Below, piece after piece: positions 27,372-35,786 of a DNA stretch of 64,000 nucleotides; the stretch's first letter is position 1, and each line of letters opens with the position of its first letter. The DNA is from Agarilytica rhodophyticola (GTDB lineage Bacteria > Pseudomonadota > Gammaproteobacteria > Pseudomonadales > Cellvibrionaceae): the NCBI RefSeq assembly GCF_002157225.2, contig NZ_CP020038.1, positions 2,379,001-2,443,000 on the forward strand, in the 5' to 3' direction. The notes beneath the pieces are model-generated. The model worked only from the letters and a program-made list of their open reading frames with translations, was not told the origin of the DNA and did no database searches. Position numbers and translations under genes: made by a program.

Positions 27372-28043
27372 ATGCTCAAACTTAAAACTGCCGCTGCGAT
27401 ACTTGTGCTTTTCATGACTAATTTCTGCCAAGCTGGAAAAGCCACAGAAGACAGCATATATCATTTTATTCGTTTCAATGTTGGAAATGTCAGCAAGTAT
27501 GAAGCATTCCTGACGAAGCTTGAACAAAATGTTAAAAATAATAAAGGTGAAATTCTAACACGTGGATTGCAGCGATCGAGTTCGTGTTTGGAAAATACAT
27601 GTAGAGATGTGAATATTGTTATTCGATTCCCTAACAAAAAAAGAGCTAATAAATCCTTTAAAAAAATCAAACCCCAAATATCTATTGCTGCATTCAGTGA
27701 CCTTTCTTACTCTTCCTCAGTTCAGCTTGTTTTACCGTTATTTGATTTTGATGCGCAAGAAAATCATTTTTTTATCGGTGAGTTAAACGTTGCTAACATA
27801 ACAGCATTTAGGAATCAGTACGAAACAAAGACTGCACAGCTGGTGGCGTTTCATGGTGGCACAACTTCAACGGTAGATAAATCGAGTAAATGCCTTTTGG
27901 GGAACTGTTATTCTGCCAATATACTTATAAGTTTCCCGACAATTCAACAGGCCCATAATTGGTACTATTCGCCTGAATATCAGCAACTAATTCCCATTCG
28001 ACAATCGCTTTCACAAGGTCGCAGTTTAGTTCTTACTGAGTGA
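27372..28043 (+). CDS. Exported protein with two DUF1330-like domains and paired cysteines
   Basis: The 223-residue product has a signal peptide (about 1-21, ending CQAG). Two repeats of about 95 residues follow. The second carries the DUF1330 hallmark WYYSPEYQQLIPIRQSL, of the ferredoxin-like (dimeric alpha/beta barrel) superfamily; the first is a diverged copy. Both place a C-x4-C pair at the same site, Cys72/Cys77 (CLENTC) and Cys174/Cys179 (CLLGNC), each followed by an IVIRFP/ILISFP strand. DUF1330 proteins are normally single-domain and cytoplasmic, so a fused, exported, probably disulfide-bonded form is unusual. GAGGGGG upstream supports the start at 27372. Function unknown. Confidence 0.75.
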   Translation: MLKLKTAAAILVLFMTNFCQAGKATEDSIYHFIRFNVGNVSKYEAFLTKLEQNVKNNKGEILTRGLQRSSSCLENTCRDVNIVIRFPNKKRANKSFKKIKPQISIAAFSDLSYSSSVQLVLPLFDFDAQENHFFIGELNVANITAFRNQYETKTAQLVAFHGGTTSTVDKSSKCLLGNCYSANILISFPTIQQAHNWYYSPEYQQLIPIRQSLSQGRSLVLTE

Positions 28044-28168
28044 AAAAGTCACGTTAGTACGTAGTATTAAAAGGTTGTCTAAAGAAGAAGTAAGTGAGAC
28101 ATAAGTTAGTTCGATATTATTTTGTAGAATAAATTACTTTCTAATTATTTATTTTGACCCGACGCCTT

Positions 28169-29053
28169 TTAATCTAACTGGTACTCCAAGATTGTTTCTG
28201 ACATGCCGCAGGGTTGGCCGATACTGAACTTGCCATTAGTAAGTAGGGGGGTAGACTCCCTCCTTAGGAAAACTTCGCTCTGGCCATCCTGCAGCAGATA
28301 GGTGCCGTTGGTACTATGGTCTTCGAGAATAAATTTGCCATGGCGATAAGATAGGGAGCAATGTTTGCGCGAGGCATTTTTATGTTTAATACAGATTTGT
28401 ACTACACCTAAGTCGCGACCTATACTGATTCGTGAATGTGTATCAACGTAATAGGTATTGCCGCCATAGTTGACTTGTAGTTCTGTTGGTAGTCCGTTAG
28501 CTGCGGATATAGCTTTAGTAACTACCATTGTCGCGTCAAACGCATTGGTATCTTTTTGTTCCCAATTCAAACGATATACTAGTGACTGTTCTGACTGACC
28601 TTTGAGTGTAATGCGATCGAAATACTCACATTGTCCACGTGCTAAAGAAAGATTGGCATAAGTATTGGAATCCAAAAGCACTTGATTTGCTTGCGCTGTT
28701 CTTGCCAAACAGGCGGCATTATTAACAGTATCGCCGTATAAATCGTTATCTTCTGCTCGAACAATTTTGCCAAAGCATATTCCTGTACGCAGAGTAAAGT
28801 GTATAGCCTTTAACTCAGTATTCATGCGCGCAGCGGCTTCACATGCGGTATCAGGCTCGGCGTAAACATACATGATTTCGTCGCCGATAGTCTTAATTAT
28901 TTGCCCGTGTGAGGCAACAATAATGTCAGACATAGCCTGAATAGCTTCGTCTATTTTCTGCTTGGCTCGCTCATTACCCAATGAGGCGTAGAGTTGCGAG
29001 CTGCCAACAATATCAGAAAAAACAACAGTAAGATGATCGGTGTTTTGAGGCAT
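28169..29053 (-). CDS. Class III adenylate/guanylate cyclase domain fused to an FHA domain
   Basis: A soluble 294-residue protein. The cyclase homology domain (about 5-165) retains both metal aspartates (Asp14 in FSDIVGS and Asp58 in IGDE), the purine-selecting Lys54 and Asp104, and Asn111 of DTVN. Cys115 stands where the transition-state arginine should be (NNAAC instead of NxAAR). The C-terminal FHA domain (about 200-290) has IGRD, the loop NASRKHCSL and STNGTYL, so phosphothreonine binding is plausible. Family members convert ATP to cAMP; the substitution may reduce or alter this. The gene is followed by a separate gene on the same strand (29097-29834) transcribed before it, with a 43-nt gap. 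Confidence 0.9.
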   Translation of the reverse strand: MPQNTDHLTVVFSDIVGSSQLYASLGNERAKQKIDEAIQAMSDIIVASHGQIIKTIGDEIMYVYAEPDTACEAAARMNTELKAIHFTLRTGICFGKIVRAEDNDLYGDTVNNAACLARTAQANQVLLDSNTYANLSLARGQCEYFDRITLKGQSEQSLVYRLNWEQKDTNAFDATMVVTKAISAANGLPTELQVNYGGNTYYVDTHSRISIGRDLGVVQICIKHKNASRKHCSLSYRHGKFILEDHSTNGTYLLQDGQSEVFLRRESTPLLTNGKFSIGQPCGMSETILEYQLD

Positions 29054-29096
29054 AAGGCTGTTAATATCTTTGTGTTACCTATCGATACATTTAATA

Positions 29097-29834
29097 TTAA
29101 CGGATTCTGACCTCAGAGTATAATTTTGTCATGTTTTTAGGGTCGTGAATAAATTGAGTTAGGCGTGTTTCATGTTGCTTGCCATCTTTGACCTGACGAA
29201 TATAAGCAATCTGATGGAATAATTCAGGTATCAAACCAATTTCGGTGTATTTCCCGTTATTATTAGGGTTATGTCTTTTTATTACTATAATGGGATATGT
29301 CTTATCGCCTAGAGTAAAACTATCCTCACCGATTATTTCAAAGCGGCGGGATTTAAACGATTCTTTTTGAATATAGTTATATTCGAGCTCCGTCTCGCCA
29401 TGGTGCAGATCCATTTGCAGCTTTAATTGATAGAGTGAAGGGTCGAGGGTATTCTCAGGCAATGCGTGAGTGATTATTTTTGCTGATTTATCTTGCTTGT
29501 AAAAAGCTTTCTGGGCTTGCCAATCGAAAGTAAGTTGCTGTTTTTTCCCAACACCTAGTATCTTTCGCTGGTAGGTATTTTCTATGGGAACTAGGGTGCG
29601 GTTGTCAATTTTGAAGTGACTTTTTTCCTCAAGTCTAGCAAGCGGCGCTTTCCCCTCTAGTTGATAAACATAGTTCTGATTATCAAGCTGCTCTAGTGAT
29701 CGGGTCAGTTCAATATCCATACCGCTGTAGCGAGCGCTATAGGTCGCAGTAAAAAAATTCTCTTTACTATGAGTGAAGGATGAAAGGGAAATCAGCATCC
29801 ATGCCAGTAGCGGCGTAGCAGCAAGTTTTATCAT
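29097..29834 (-). CDS. Exported DUF3108 protein
   Basis: The ATG at 29834 has GAGGTGATA upstream and opens directly into a signal peptide (about 1-23), so I prefer it to the longer open frame. The 245-residue product has the DUF3108 pattern of antiparallel strands: FTATYSARYSGMDIELTR, then SHFKIDNRTLVPIENTYQ, TLDPSLYQLKLQMDL and FEIIGEDSFTLGDKTYP. Members are periplasmic proteins of unknown role, often single genes near purine or envelope genes. It precedes the cyclase-FHA gene by 43 nt on the same strand, so co-transcription is possible. Confidence 0.85.
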   Translation of the reverse strand: MIKLAATPLLAWMLISLSSFTHSKENFFTATYSARYSGMDIELTRSLEQLDNQNYVYQLEGKAPLARLEEKSHFKIDNRTLVPIENTYQRKILGVGKKQQLTFDWQAQKAFYKQDKSAKIITHALPENTLDPSLYQLKLQMDLHHGETELEYNYIQKESFKSRRFEIIGEDSFTLGDKTYPIIVIKRHNPNNNGKYTEIGLIPELFHQIAYIRQVKDGKQHETRLTQFIHDPKNMTKLYSEVRIR

Positions 29835-29981
29835 TATCACCTCTATATCTGTTTTAAGCTTGGGTTTAGAGGGTAATGGCGGCGGCGTGAATAGTAGCTG
29901 AATATGCACAGCTATCGGAGCGTTATTCTATGGCATACCTATTTTCGCAGTATTGGCAAAGGTATGAATTGATCTGGGCAT

Positions 29982-30005
29982 AAAAAAGGAGGCCTAAGCC
30001 TCCTT
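29982..30005 (-). terminator. Intrinsic terminator of gap
   Basis: On the minus strand AAGGAGGC-TTAG-GCCTCCTT is followed by a run of Ts: an 8-bp perfect stem, tetraloop and T-tract, 27 nt past the gap stop codon. Confidence 0.85.
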
Positions 30006-30031
30006 CTGAGTACATCTATATCACATTCGAT

Positions 30032-31039
30032 TTAGTTATTAGCGGCAAAAATTACACGGCTAGTATCGAGCATACGATTTGAGAAGCCCCATTCGTTATC
30101 GTACCAAGCCAATACTTTTACCTGATCACCAATAACGCGAGTTTGGCTGAGATCGAAAATACAAGAGGCTGGATTGTGATTGAAATCGCCAGAAACTAAC
30201 GGCAGCGCGTTAACGTCCATAATGCCTTTAAAGCGCCCCTCGGCTGCTTCAGAAATCACTTGATTCACTTCTTCTGCAGTGGTTGCTCGGGAAGGTTTAA
30301 AGGTGAAGTCTAAGCAAGAAACATTAATCGTGGGTACTCGCACTGCTAATCCGTCTAATTTACCTTTAAGTTCTGGTATAACTAGGCCTATTGCCGCAGC
30401 TGCGCCAGTTTTGGTAGGTATCATATTATGTGCAGCTGCGCGTGCGCGTAGCATATCAGAGTGATAGGAGTCGGTAACACGCTGATCGTTGGTATAAGAG
30501 TGGATGGTATTCATCAAGCCTGTTTCAACACCGATGGCTTTGTGAATAGCATACGTCATCGGCGCCAGGCAGTTTGTTGTACATGAAGCATTAGAGATAA
30601 CTTTATGTTCAGCAGTAACGCTCTCGTGGTTTACGCCATAAACGACAGTGAGGTCAACTTCTTTACCCGGTGCAGAAATCAGCACATTTTTAGCACCTGC
30701 CTGCAAGTGCATGGCCGCTTTGTCGCGAGCAACAAATAGCCCGGTACACTCGTACACAATATCCACATTCATATCACCCCATGGTAAATCAGTGGGGTTG
30801 CGTTCGGCGAGAATTTTAATTTCGTTACCCGCTACAGTGATACCTTCTTCACTCGCCTCGACATCAAAGCTAAAGGTTCCGTGAACAGTATCGTGCTTAA
30901 GTAAATGAGCATTAATTGCCGGTGAACCGAGATCATTAATAGCGACGACTTCAAATTCGTCTTGTACATTTTGTTCGTAAATTGCGCGGAGAATATTTCG
31001 ACCGATGCGGCCAAAGCCGTTAATTGCGATACGTGGCAT
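30032..31039 (-). CDS. gap: Type I glyceraldehyde-3-phosphate dehydrogenase
   Basis: The 335 residues are full length. The NAD fold starts [10 protein letters not shown]; the active site is SNASCTTNC with the catalytic cysteine (about residue 153); and the C-terminus has [14 protein letters not shown]. It oxidises glyceraldehyde 3-phosphate to 1,3-bisphosphoglycerate with NAD+. AINDLG, with Asp at the end of the second strand, points to NAD+ preference. The gene is divergent from zwf-edd-eda, an arrangement of carbon catabolism genes common in gammaproteobacteria, and ends in a strong intrinsic terminator. Confidence 0.96.
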   Translation of the reverse strand: MPRIAINGFGRIGRNILRAIYEQNVQDEFEVVAINDLGSPAINAHLLKHDTVHGTFSFDVEASEEGITVAGNEIKILAERNPTDLPWGDMNVDIVYECTGLFVARDKAAMHLQAGAKNVLISAPGKEVDLTVVYGVNHESVTAEHKVISNASCTTNCLAPMTYAIHKAIGVETGLMNTIHSYTNDQRVTDSYHSDMLRARAAAHNMIPTKTGAAAAIGLVIPELKGKLDGLAVRVPTINVSCLDFTFKPSRATTAEEVNQVISEAAEGRFKGIMDVNALPLVSGDFNHNPASCIFDLSQTRVIGDQVKVLAWYDNEWGFSNRMLDTSRVIFAANN

Positions 31040-31563
31040 GGCAGTTTCCTGAGTAGTTGATCCAAAGATTTTGGGAGCGAGATTATCCGCAATCGTCGCT
31101 GAAAATGCAACTGAACTGGCTTTTTGTGCAGTCTTATTTGATTTGCCTCAGACTAAAATCCAGAGAGAATTATCTACAGTGATGGGAGGCCAACAATAAC
31201 TGCATAGCAATTCATTGGAGCATAAGCTTATGTTTAAAGTGGATTCAAATTGTGTGCAATATCGTCAAACGTTTGTTTCAAATTAACCCTTATTAGGATG
31301 AGGATGTTCGGAAAGCCTTGCCACTGGCAAAATAATCTCGCGTCCAATTACGCCAATGACTCAATAAAGATGATAGAATGCTGCGCGTTTTGCATAGGGT
31401 TTATGATGCTTTATGTACATAAAGAGCTGTTATTATAGAGGTTTAGGGCCAAGTATGTGGCTTAGACTTCTTATAATCAATAGCGGCTCGACTTTATTAA
31501 TGCGCGTCATGCTAAGACGTAAACGTGCTATATAGCTATTTTAATGACAAGGTATCTCGATCT
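31040..31563. promoter_or_regulatory. Divergent gap/zwf regulatory region
   Basis: This 524-nt spacer has two perfect palindromes: CATAAGCTTATG at 31221-31232 and the 16-mer CTTTATGTACATAAAG at 31409-31424. The second is followed by TATTAT (31431-31436), a -10-like box for zwf, putting the palindrome over the -35 position. No HexR-type site of the known consensus was recognised and no regulator gene lies nearby. Confidence 0.45.
31409..31424. promoter_or_regulatory. 16-bp perfect palindrome, candidate operator upstream of zwf
   Basis: CTTTATGTACATAAAG is its own reverse complement and lies 140 nt before the zwf ATG, just upstream of a TATTAT -10-like box. The position suits a repressor of the sugar-acid pathway; which one is not known. 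Confidence 0.45.
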
Positions 31564-33033
31564 ATGAATACAGACCTACTAATAGTTGGGGGCGACGGGG
31601 ATCTCGCACTTCGTAAATTATACCCATCTCTATATTACCTTGAGCTCAACGATTGCATGCCAGAGAACGTGCAAATTATTGGCATGGCTCGTACGGCGAA
31701 CGAGCAAACTGCGTTTTTAGCAAAAGTAAAAGAATGGTTGCAAGCAAATGTTTCTGAAGCATTGTACTCAGATGAAAAATGGCAGGCTTTTTCTAGCAAA
31801 ATAGTCTTTGCCCAAGGAGATGCAACCAATCCAGAATCGCTGGCAAAAGTGAAGGAAGAGTTTTTGGGAGAGGGTAATCAGCTGGTGGTATATCTGGCAA
31901 TTCCCCCCAATATTTTTGGCAACGTATGTTCGTCACTTGAGGCGTGTGGTTTAGCAAAACCCACAACCCGCTTGGTGGTAGAAAAACCTTTGGGTGAAAG
32001 CCGGGAGTCCTTCTTGGCAATCAACGATGAACTAGCGCGAGTATTTACCGAAGAACAGCTATTTCGTATCGACCATTATCTCGGTAAAGAAACAGTGCAA
32101 AACTTAATTGCTATGCGCTTCGCCAACGATATTTTTGAGCCGTTATGGAACTCTAAATATATCGATCACGTGCAAATCACCGTGTCTGAGTCTGTAGGTG
32201 TGGGTAACCGTTGGAGCTTTTACGATCAAACTGGTGCTACCCGCGATATGGTTCAGAACCACCTGTTGCAGGTTTTGTGTTTACTGGCCATGGAACCTCC
32301 AGCTGTGTTGAATGCAGAAAGTGTAAGAGCTGAAAAGTTAAAGGTTTTAAACTGTCTTAAAACCATTACGCCTGAAAACGTCAAGGAATATACCGTGCGC
32401 GGACAATACCGTAATGGTGTAGTTGACGGTACTAGCGTACCGGGTTACCTGGAAGAAGAGTCAGATAAGTACGAAATTGACCCTAATAGTCAAACGGAAA
32501 CCTATGTTGCTTTGCAAGCTGAGATTCAGAACTGGCGTTGGTCTGGCGTGCCTATTTATCTAAGAACTGGCAAGCGTTTACAGTCTCGTCACTCTGAGAT
32601 TGTGGTGCAGTTTAAACAAAGCCATCATCAGATATTCAATCAAAACCATCTTGAGCATAAACCGAATCGCATGGTGATCAGGTTGCAACCAGATGAAGGG
32701 ATTCGCCTTCGAATTATGAACAAAGTTGCTGGGCTAGAGGCTGGTATTCCGCTGGAGTCCGGTTGCCTTGATTTTCATTTTGGTGGTGCTAATCATGTGA
32801 AAAAGCATGACGCATACTCCCGTCTATTATTCGATGTATTGCGTAATGACCAGACATTGTTTGTAAGTGCCGCAGAGGTTGAAGCTGCCTGGAAATGGGT
32901 CGATCAAATATTTGCCGCCTGGAAAGAAACTGGCATGAAAGCTGAAGGCTATATGGCCGGCTCATTTGGCCCTCCTGGCGCGGATGTGTTGATCGCCAGA
33001 GGTGGGCGAGAATGGCACAACTTGGTGCTTTAA
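31564..33033 (+). CDS. zwf: Glucose-6-phosphate 1-dehydrogenase
   Basis: I use the ATG at 31564, giving 489 residues, the normal size; an upstream in-frame start would add a non-conserved leader. The nucleotide fingerprint is GGDGDLALRKLYP (family GxxGDLA), the active site is FRIDHYLGKETVQN with the catalytic histidine region, and VVEKPLGE and IRWSGVP-like segments follow. The enzyme oxidises glucose 6-phosphate to 6-phosphogluconolactone and makes NADPH. It opens the zwf-edd-eda run, but 6-phosphogluconolactonase (pgl), often next to zwf, is missing. Confidence 0.97.
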   Translation: MNTDLLIVGGDGDLALRKLYPSLYYLELNDCMPENVQIIGMARTANEQTAFLAKVKEWLQANVSEALYSDEKWQAFSSKIVFAQGDATNPESLAKVKEEFLGEGNQLVVYLAIPPNIFGNVCSSLEACGLAKPTTRLVVEKPLGESRESFLAINDELARVFTEEQLFRIDHYLGKETVQNLIAMRFANDIFEPLWNSKYIDHVQITVSESVGVGNRWSFYDQTGATRDMVQNHLLQVLCLLAMEPPAVLNAESVRAEKLKVLNCLKTITPENVKEYTVRGQYRNGVVDGTSVPGYLEEESDKYEIDPNSQTETYVALQAEIQNWRWSGVPIYLRTGKRLQSRHSEIVVQFKQSHHQIFNQNHLEHKPNRMVIRLQPDEGIRLRIMNKVAGLEAGIPLESGCLDFHFGGANHVKKHDAYSRLLFDVLRNDQTLFVSAAEVEAAWKWVDQIFAAWKETGMKAEGYMAGSFGPPGADVLIARGGREWHNLVL

Positions 33034-33244
33034 ATTCTTTTTGTGGGTTAATTTGGTGCGATTTTGATGGTCTATACCCGCGGCAAAAGCCTCTGTAGGG
33101 CTGTTGATGCACTGAAATAACCTGTCGAAAAAACCAAGCGGTTGATGTGCAACCACAGCCAAGTAATTGCCGGTTGCTTAATTTGATCGCGAAGGCCTCA
33201 CTGCCTTCAATGTCTTTTACAAGAGCTAATTAATTGAGATATAT

Positions 33245-35065
33245 ATGAACAGTACGATTGAAGCCATTACGCAGCGTATTATCGACCGCAGTCGAAATTC
33301 GCGGCAAAAATACCTTGCTGTGATGCGCCAAACTATGGATGGCAACCCTCCCAAAAAACGCTTATCTTGTGGCAACCTGGCTCACGCTTATGCAGGTTGT
33401 GGTAGTTCGGATAAACAGACGATTCGCTTGATGCAAAGCGCCAATCTGGGCATCGTAACCTCTTTTAACGATATGCTATCAGCCCACCAACCGCTGGAAG
33501 TTTACCCTAATATTATCAAAGAAATGGCGCGCTCCATGGGGAGCAGTGCGCAAGTAGCTAGTGGTGTTCCGGCAATGTGTGATGGTGTGACCCAAGGTCA
33601 ACCAGGTATGGAGCTGAGCTTGTTTAGTCGTGAGGTGGTGGCGATGGCGACTGCGGTTGGCTTAAGTCACAACATGTTCGATGGCAATATGTTCTTAGGA
33701 GTATGTGACAAAATTGTGCCGGGGATGTTGATAGGCGCATTGCAATTTGGCCATATTCCTGCGGTTTTTGTTCCCGCAGGCCCCATGCATACGGGTATTC
33801 CAAACAAAGAGAAAGCGCGTGTTCGCCAAAAGTTTGCAGCGGGTGAAGTTGGACAAGAAGAGCTATTAGAAGCGGAAACAGCGTCTTACCACAGCCCGGG
33901 TACGTGCACATTTTACGGTACTGCGAATACTAACCAGATGATGGTGGAAATGTTGGGTGTGCAGTTGCCTGGCGCATCATTTGTCAATCCCAACGCAGAG
34001 CTGAGAACCGCGCTTACTGAGGCCGCAGTTAAGTATGTTATCGCATGTACCCAGTCAGCGGGTAATTACCGTCCGATGTACGATGTGGTGACTGAAAAGT
34101 CTATTGTTAATTCCATTATCGGCCTGTTAGCGACGGGGGGATCGACAAATCACACCTTACATATTGTTGCGGTGGCAAAAGCCTGCGGTGTCGAGATTAC
34201 TTGGCAGGATATGGATGAATTATCTCGGGTAGTGCCTTTGCTTGCTCGCGTGTATCCAAATGGTCAAGCGGATGTCAATGACTTCCAAAACGCCGGTGGT
34301 ATGGCGTATCTGGTTAAAGAATTACGCCTAGGTGGTTTATTGAATGAAGATGTTACTAATGTTATGGGACAGGGCTTAGAGGCCTATGAGAAAGCACCTG
34401 AGTTAAATGAGAAGGGTGAGGCAGTCTGGGGGGATAGCTTCGGAGACTCTAAAGACGAGGAGGTATTGCGCCCGGTGACCAACCCGTTTGATCAAGAGGG
34501 TGGTTTGCGCGTACTGAAAGGTAATCTAGGAACGGGTGTGATTAAGATATCGGCTGTCGCGCCGAAAAATCGCAAAGTTACCGCGCCGTGTATTGTGTTT
34601 GAATCACAGCATGATCTTATCGACGCATTTAAACGCGGAGAGTTAGATAAAGATTTCGTTGCCGTTGTACGTTTTCAAGGGCCGAGTGCTAACGGCATGC
34701 CTGAACTGCATAAAATGACACCTCCTTTAGGAGTATTGCAAGATCGTGGCTTTAAAGTTGCGCTAATCACAGATGGCCGCATGTCCGGTGCATCAGGAAA
34801 GGTGCCTGCTGCTATTCATATGTCACCAGAAGCTAAACTGGGCGGACCTCTAAGCCGAGTCAAAACCGGCGATATTGTGCATTTTGATGCCGATGCCGGT
34901 GTAGTGAAAGTTGAGCTTAGCGATGAAGAGCTTAACGGTCGTGAGCAGGCATGTGAAACAGAGATTACCCAAGATTTGGGACGGAGTCTGTTCGGTGGAC
35001 TAAGGGCAATAGCTGGTACATCACAAAAAGGCGCAACGATCTTTGATTTTGACGCGGAATATTAA
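33245..35065 (+). CDS. edd: Phosphogluconate dehydratase
   Basis: The 606-residue protein is full length for Edd of the IlvD/Edd family. Characteristic segments include [60 protein letters not shown] and [17 protein letters not shown]; cysteines in the second half of this list are candidate [4Fe-4S] ligands. It converts 6-phosphogluconate to 2-keto-3-deoxy-6-phosphogluconate. The gene lies 211 nt after zwf and 27 nt before eda. A small hairpin (GAAGGC/GCCTTC at 33191-33208) sits in its leader. Confidence 0.97.
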   Translation: MNSTIEAITQRIIDRSRNSRQKYLAVMRQTMDGNPPKKRLSCGNLAHAYAGCGSSDKQTIRLMQSANLGIVTSFNDMLSAHQPLEVYPNIIKEMARSMGSSAQVASGVPAMCDGVTQGQPGMELSLFSREVVAMATAVGLSHNMFDGNMFLGVCDKIVPGMLIGALQFGHIPAVFVPAGPMHTGIPNKEKARVRQKFAAGEVGQEELLEAETASYHSPGTCTFYGTANTNQMMVEMLGVQLPGASFVNPNAELRTALTEAAVKYVIACTQSAGNYRPMYDVVTEKSIVNSIIGLLATGGSTNHTLHIVAVAKACGVEITWQDMDELSRVVPLLARVYPNGQADVNDFQNAGGMAYLVKELRLGGLLNEDVTNVMGQGLEAYEKAPELNEKGEAVWGDSFGDSKDEEVLRPVTNPFDQEGGLRVLKGNLGTGVIKISAVAPKNRKVTAPCIVFESQHDLIDAFKRGELDKDFVAVVRFQGPSANGMPELHKMTPPLGVLQDRGFKVALITDGRMSGASGKVPAAIHMSPEAKLGGPLSRVKTGDIVHFDADAGVVKVELSDEELNGREQACETEITQDLGRSLFGGLRAIAGTSQKGATIFDFDAEY

Positions 35066-35092
35066 GTAACGAATTATCTTGGGGAATATATT

Positions 35093-35719
35093 GTGGCAAT
35101 TACGAAAGAATATTTAGAGCCTATTGGGGTTATGCCAGTCGTTGTTATCAACGATGTAGCTGATGCTGTACCCGTTACAAATGCCTTAAAAGAAGGGGGC
35201 ATTAAGGCTGTTGAGATCACATTGCGAACAGAAGCAGCGCTGGATGCTATTCGCGCAGTAAAAAATGAGTGTAGTGATATTTTAGTGGGTGTCGGCACTG
35301 TCATTAATGAGCAAAACTTGAAGGACGTCGCCAGTATCGGTGTGGACTTTGCAGTATCGCCGGGTTTTACACCAAACCTAATTAAAGCCGCACAAGATCT
35401 TGATGTAAATTTGTTACCAGGCTTGACGTCTCCATCGGAAGTTATGTTGGGTATGGAGCTAGGCTTAACGTGCTTTAAGTTGTTTCCTGCAGTCGCTGTC
35501 GGCGGATTGCCTTTGCTCAAATCCATCGGTGGCCCTCTACCTCAAGCGACTTTCTGTCCTACAGGTGGCTTAACGATCGATACCTTTACCGACTTTTTGG
35601 CACTGCCAAATGTGGGGTGTGTCGGCGGTACTTGGTTGGTTCCACAGGATGCTGTTAAGAGTAAAAATTGGCAGGCAATTACAGATATTGCGCGTCAAAC
35701 CACGGCAAAAATTAAGTAA
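35093..35719 (+). CDS. eda: 2-keto-3-deoxy-6-phosphogluconate aldolase
   Basis: The 208-residue sequence starts with GTG (35093) after GGGGAAT. KDPG aldolase motifs are present: GGIKAVEITLRTEAAL with the general-base Glu, GVGTVIN, VSPGFTPNLI, the Schiff-base lysine in CFKLFPA, and PTGGLTIDTF for phosphate binding. It splits KDPG to pyruvate and glyceraldehyde 3-phosphate, feeding the divergent gap product. It is probably co-transcribed with edd and ends at a bidirectional hairpin. Confidence 0.97.
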   Translation: MAITKEYLEPIGVMPVVVINDVADAVPVTNALKEGGIKAVEITLRTEAALDAIRAVKNECSDILVGVGTVINEQNLKDVASIGVDFAVSPGFTPNLIKAAQDLDVNLLPGLTSPSEVMLGMELGLTCFKLFPAVAVGGLPLLKSIGGPLPQATFCPTGGLTIDTFTDFLALPNVGCVGGTWLVPQDAVKSKNWQAITDIARQTTAKIK

Positions 35720-35726
35720 GTCTATC

Positions 35727-35764
35727 TTTAAGCCGCATATAAAATGCTATGTATGCGGCTTAAA
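35727..35764. terminator. 13-bp hairpin between eda and the convergent FG-GAP lipoprotein gene
   Basis: TTTAAGCCGCATA (35727-35739) pairs exactly with TATGCGGCTTAAA (35752-35764) around a 12-nt loop. A-rich and T-rich arms on either side make it a good bidirectional terminator. Confidence 0.75.
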
Positions 35765-35786
35765 TACATGGAGCTGATTGTATTTG

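Noticed and set aside
31250-31438. 62-codon frame in the gap/zwf spacer
   Set aside because: It covers the palindromic zwf promoter region and shows no family motif or ribosome binding site.
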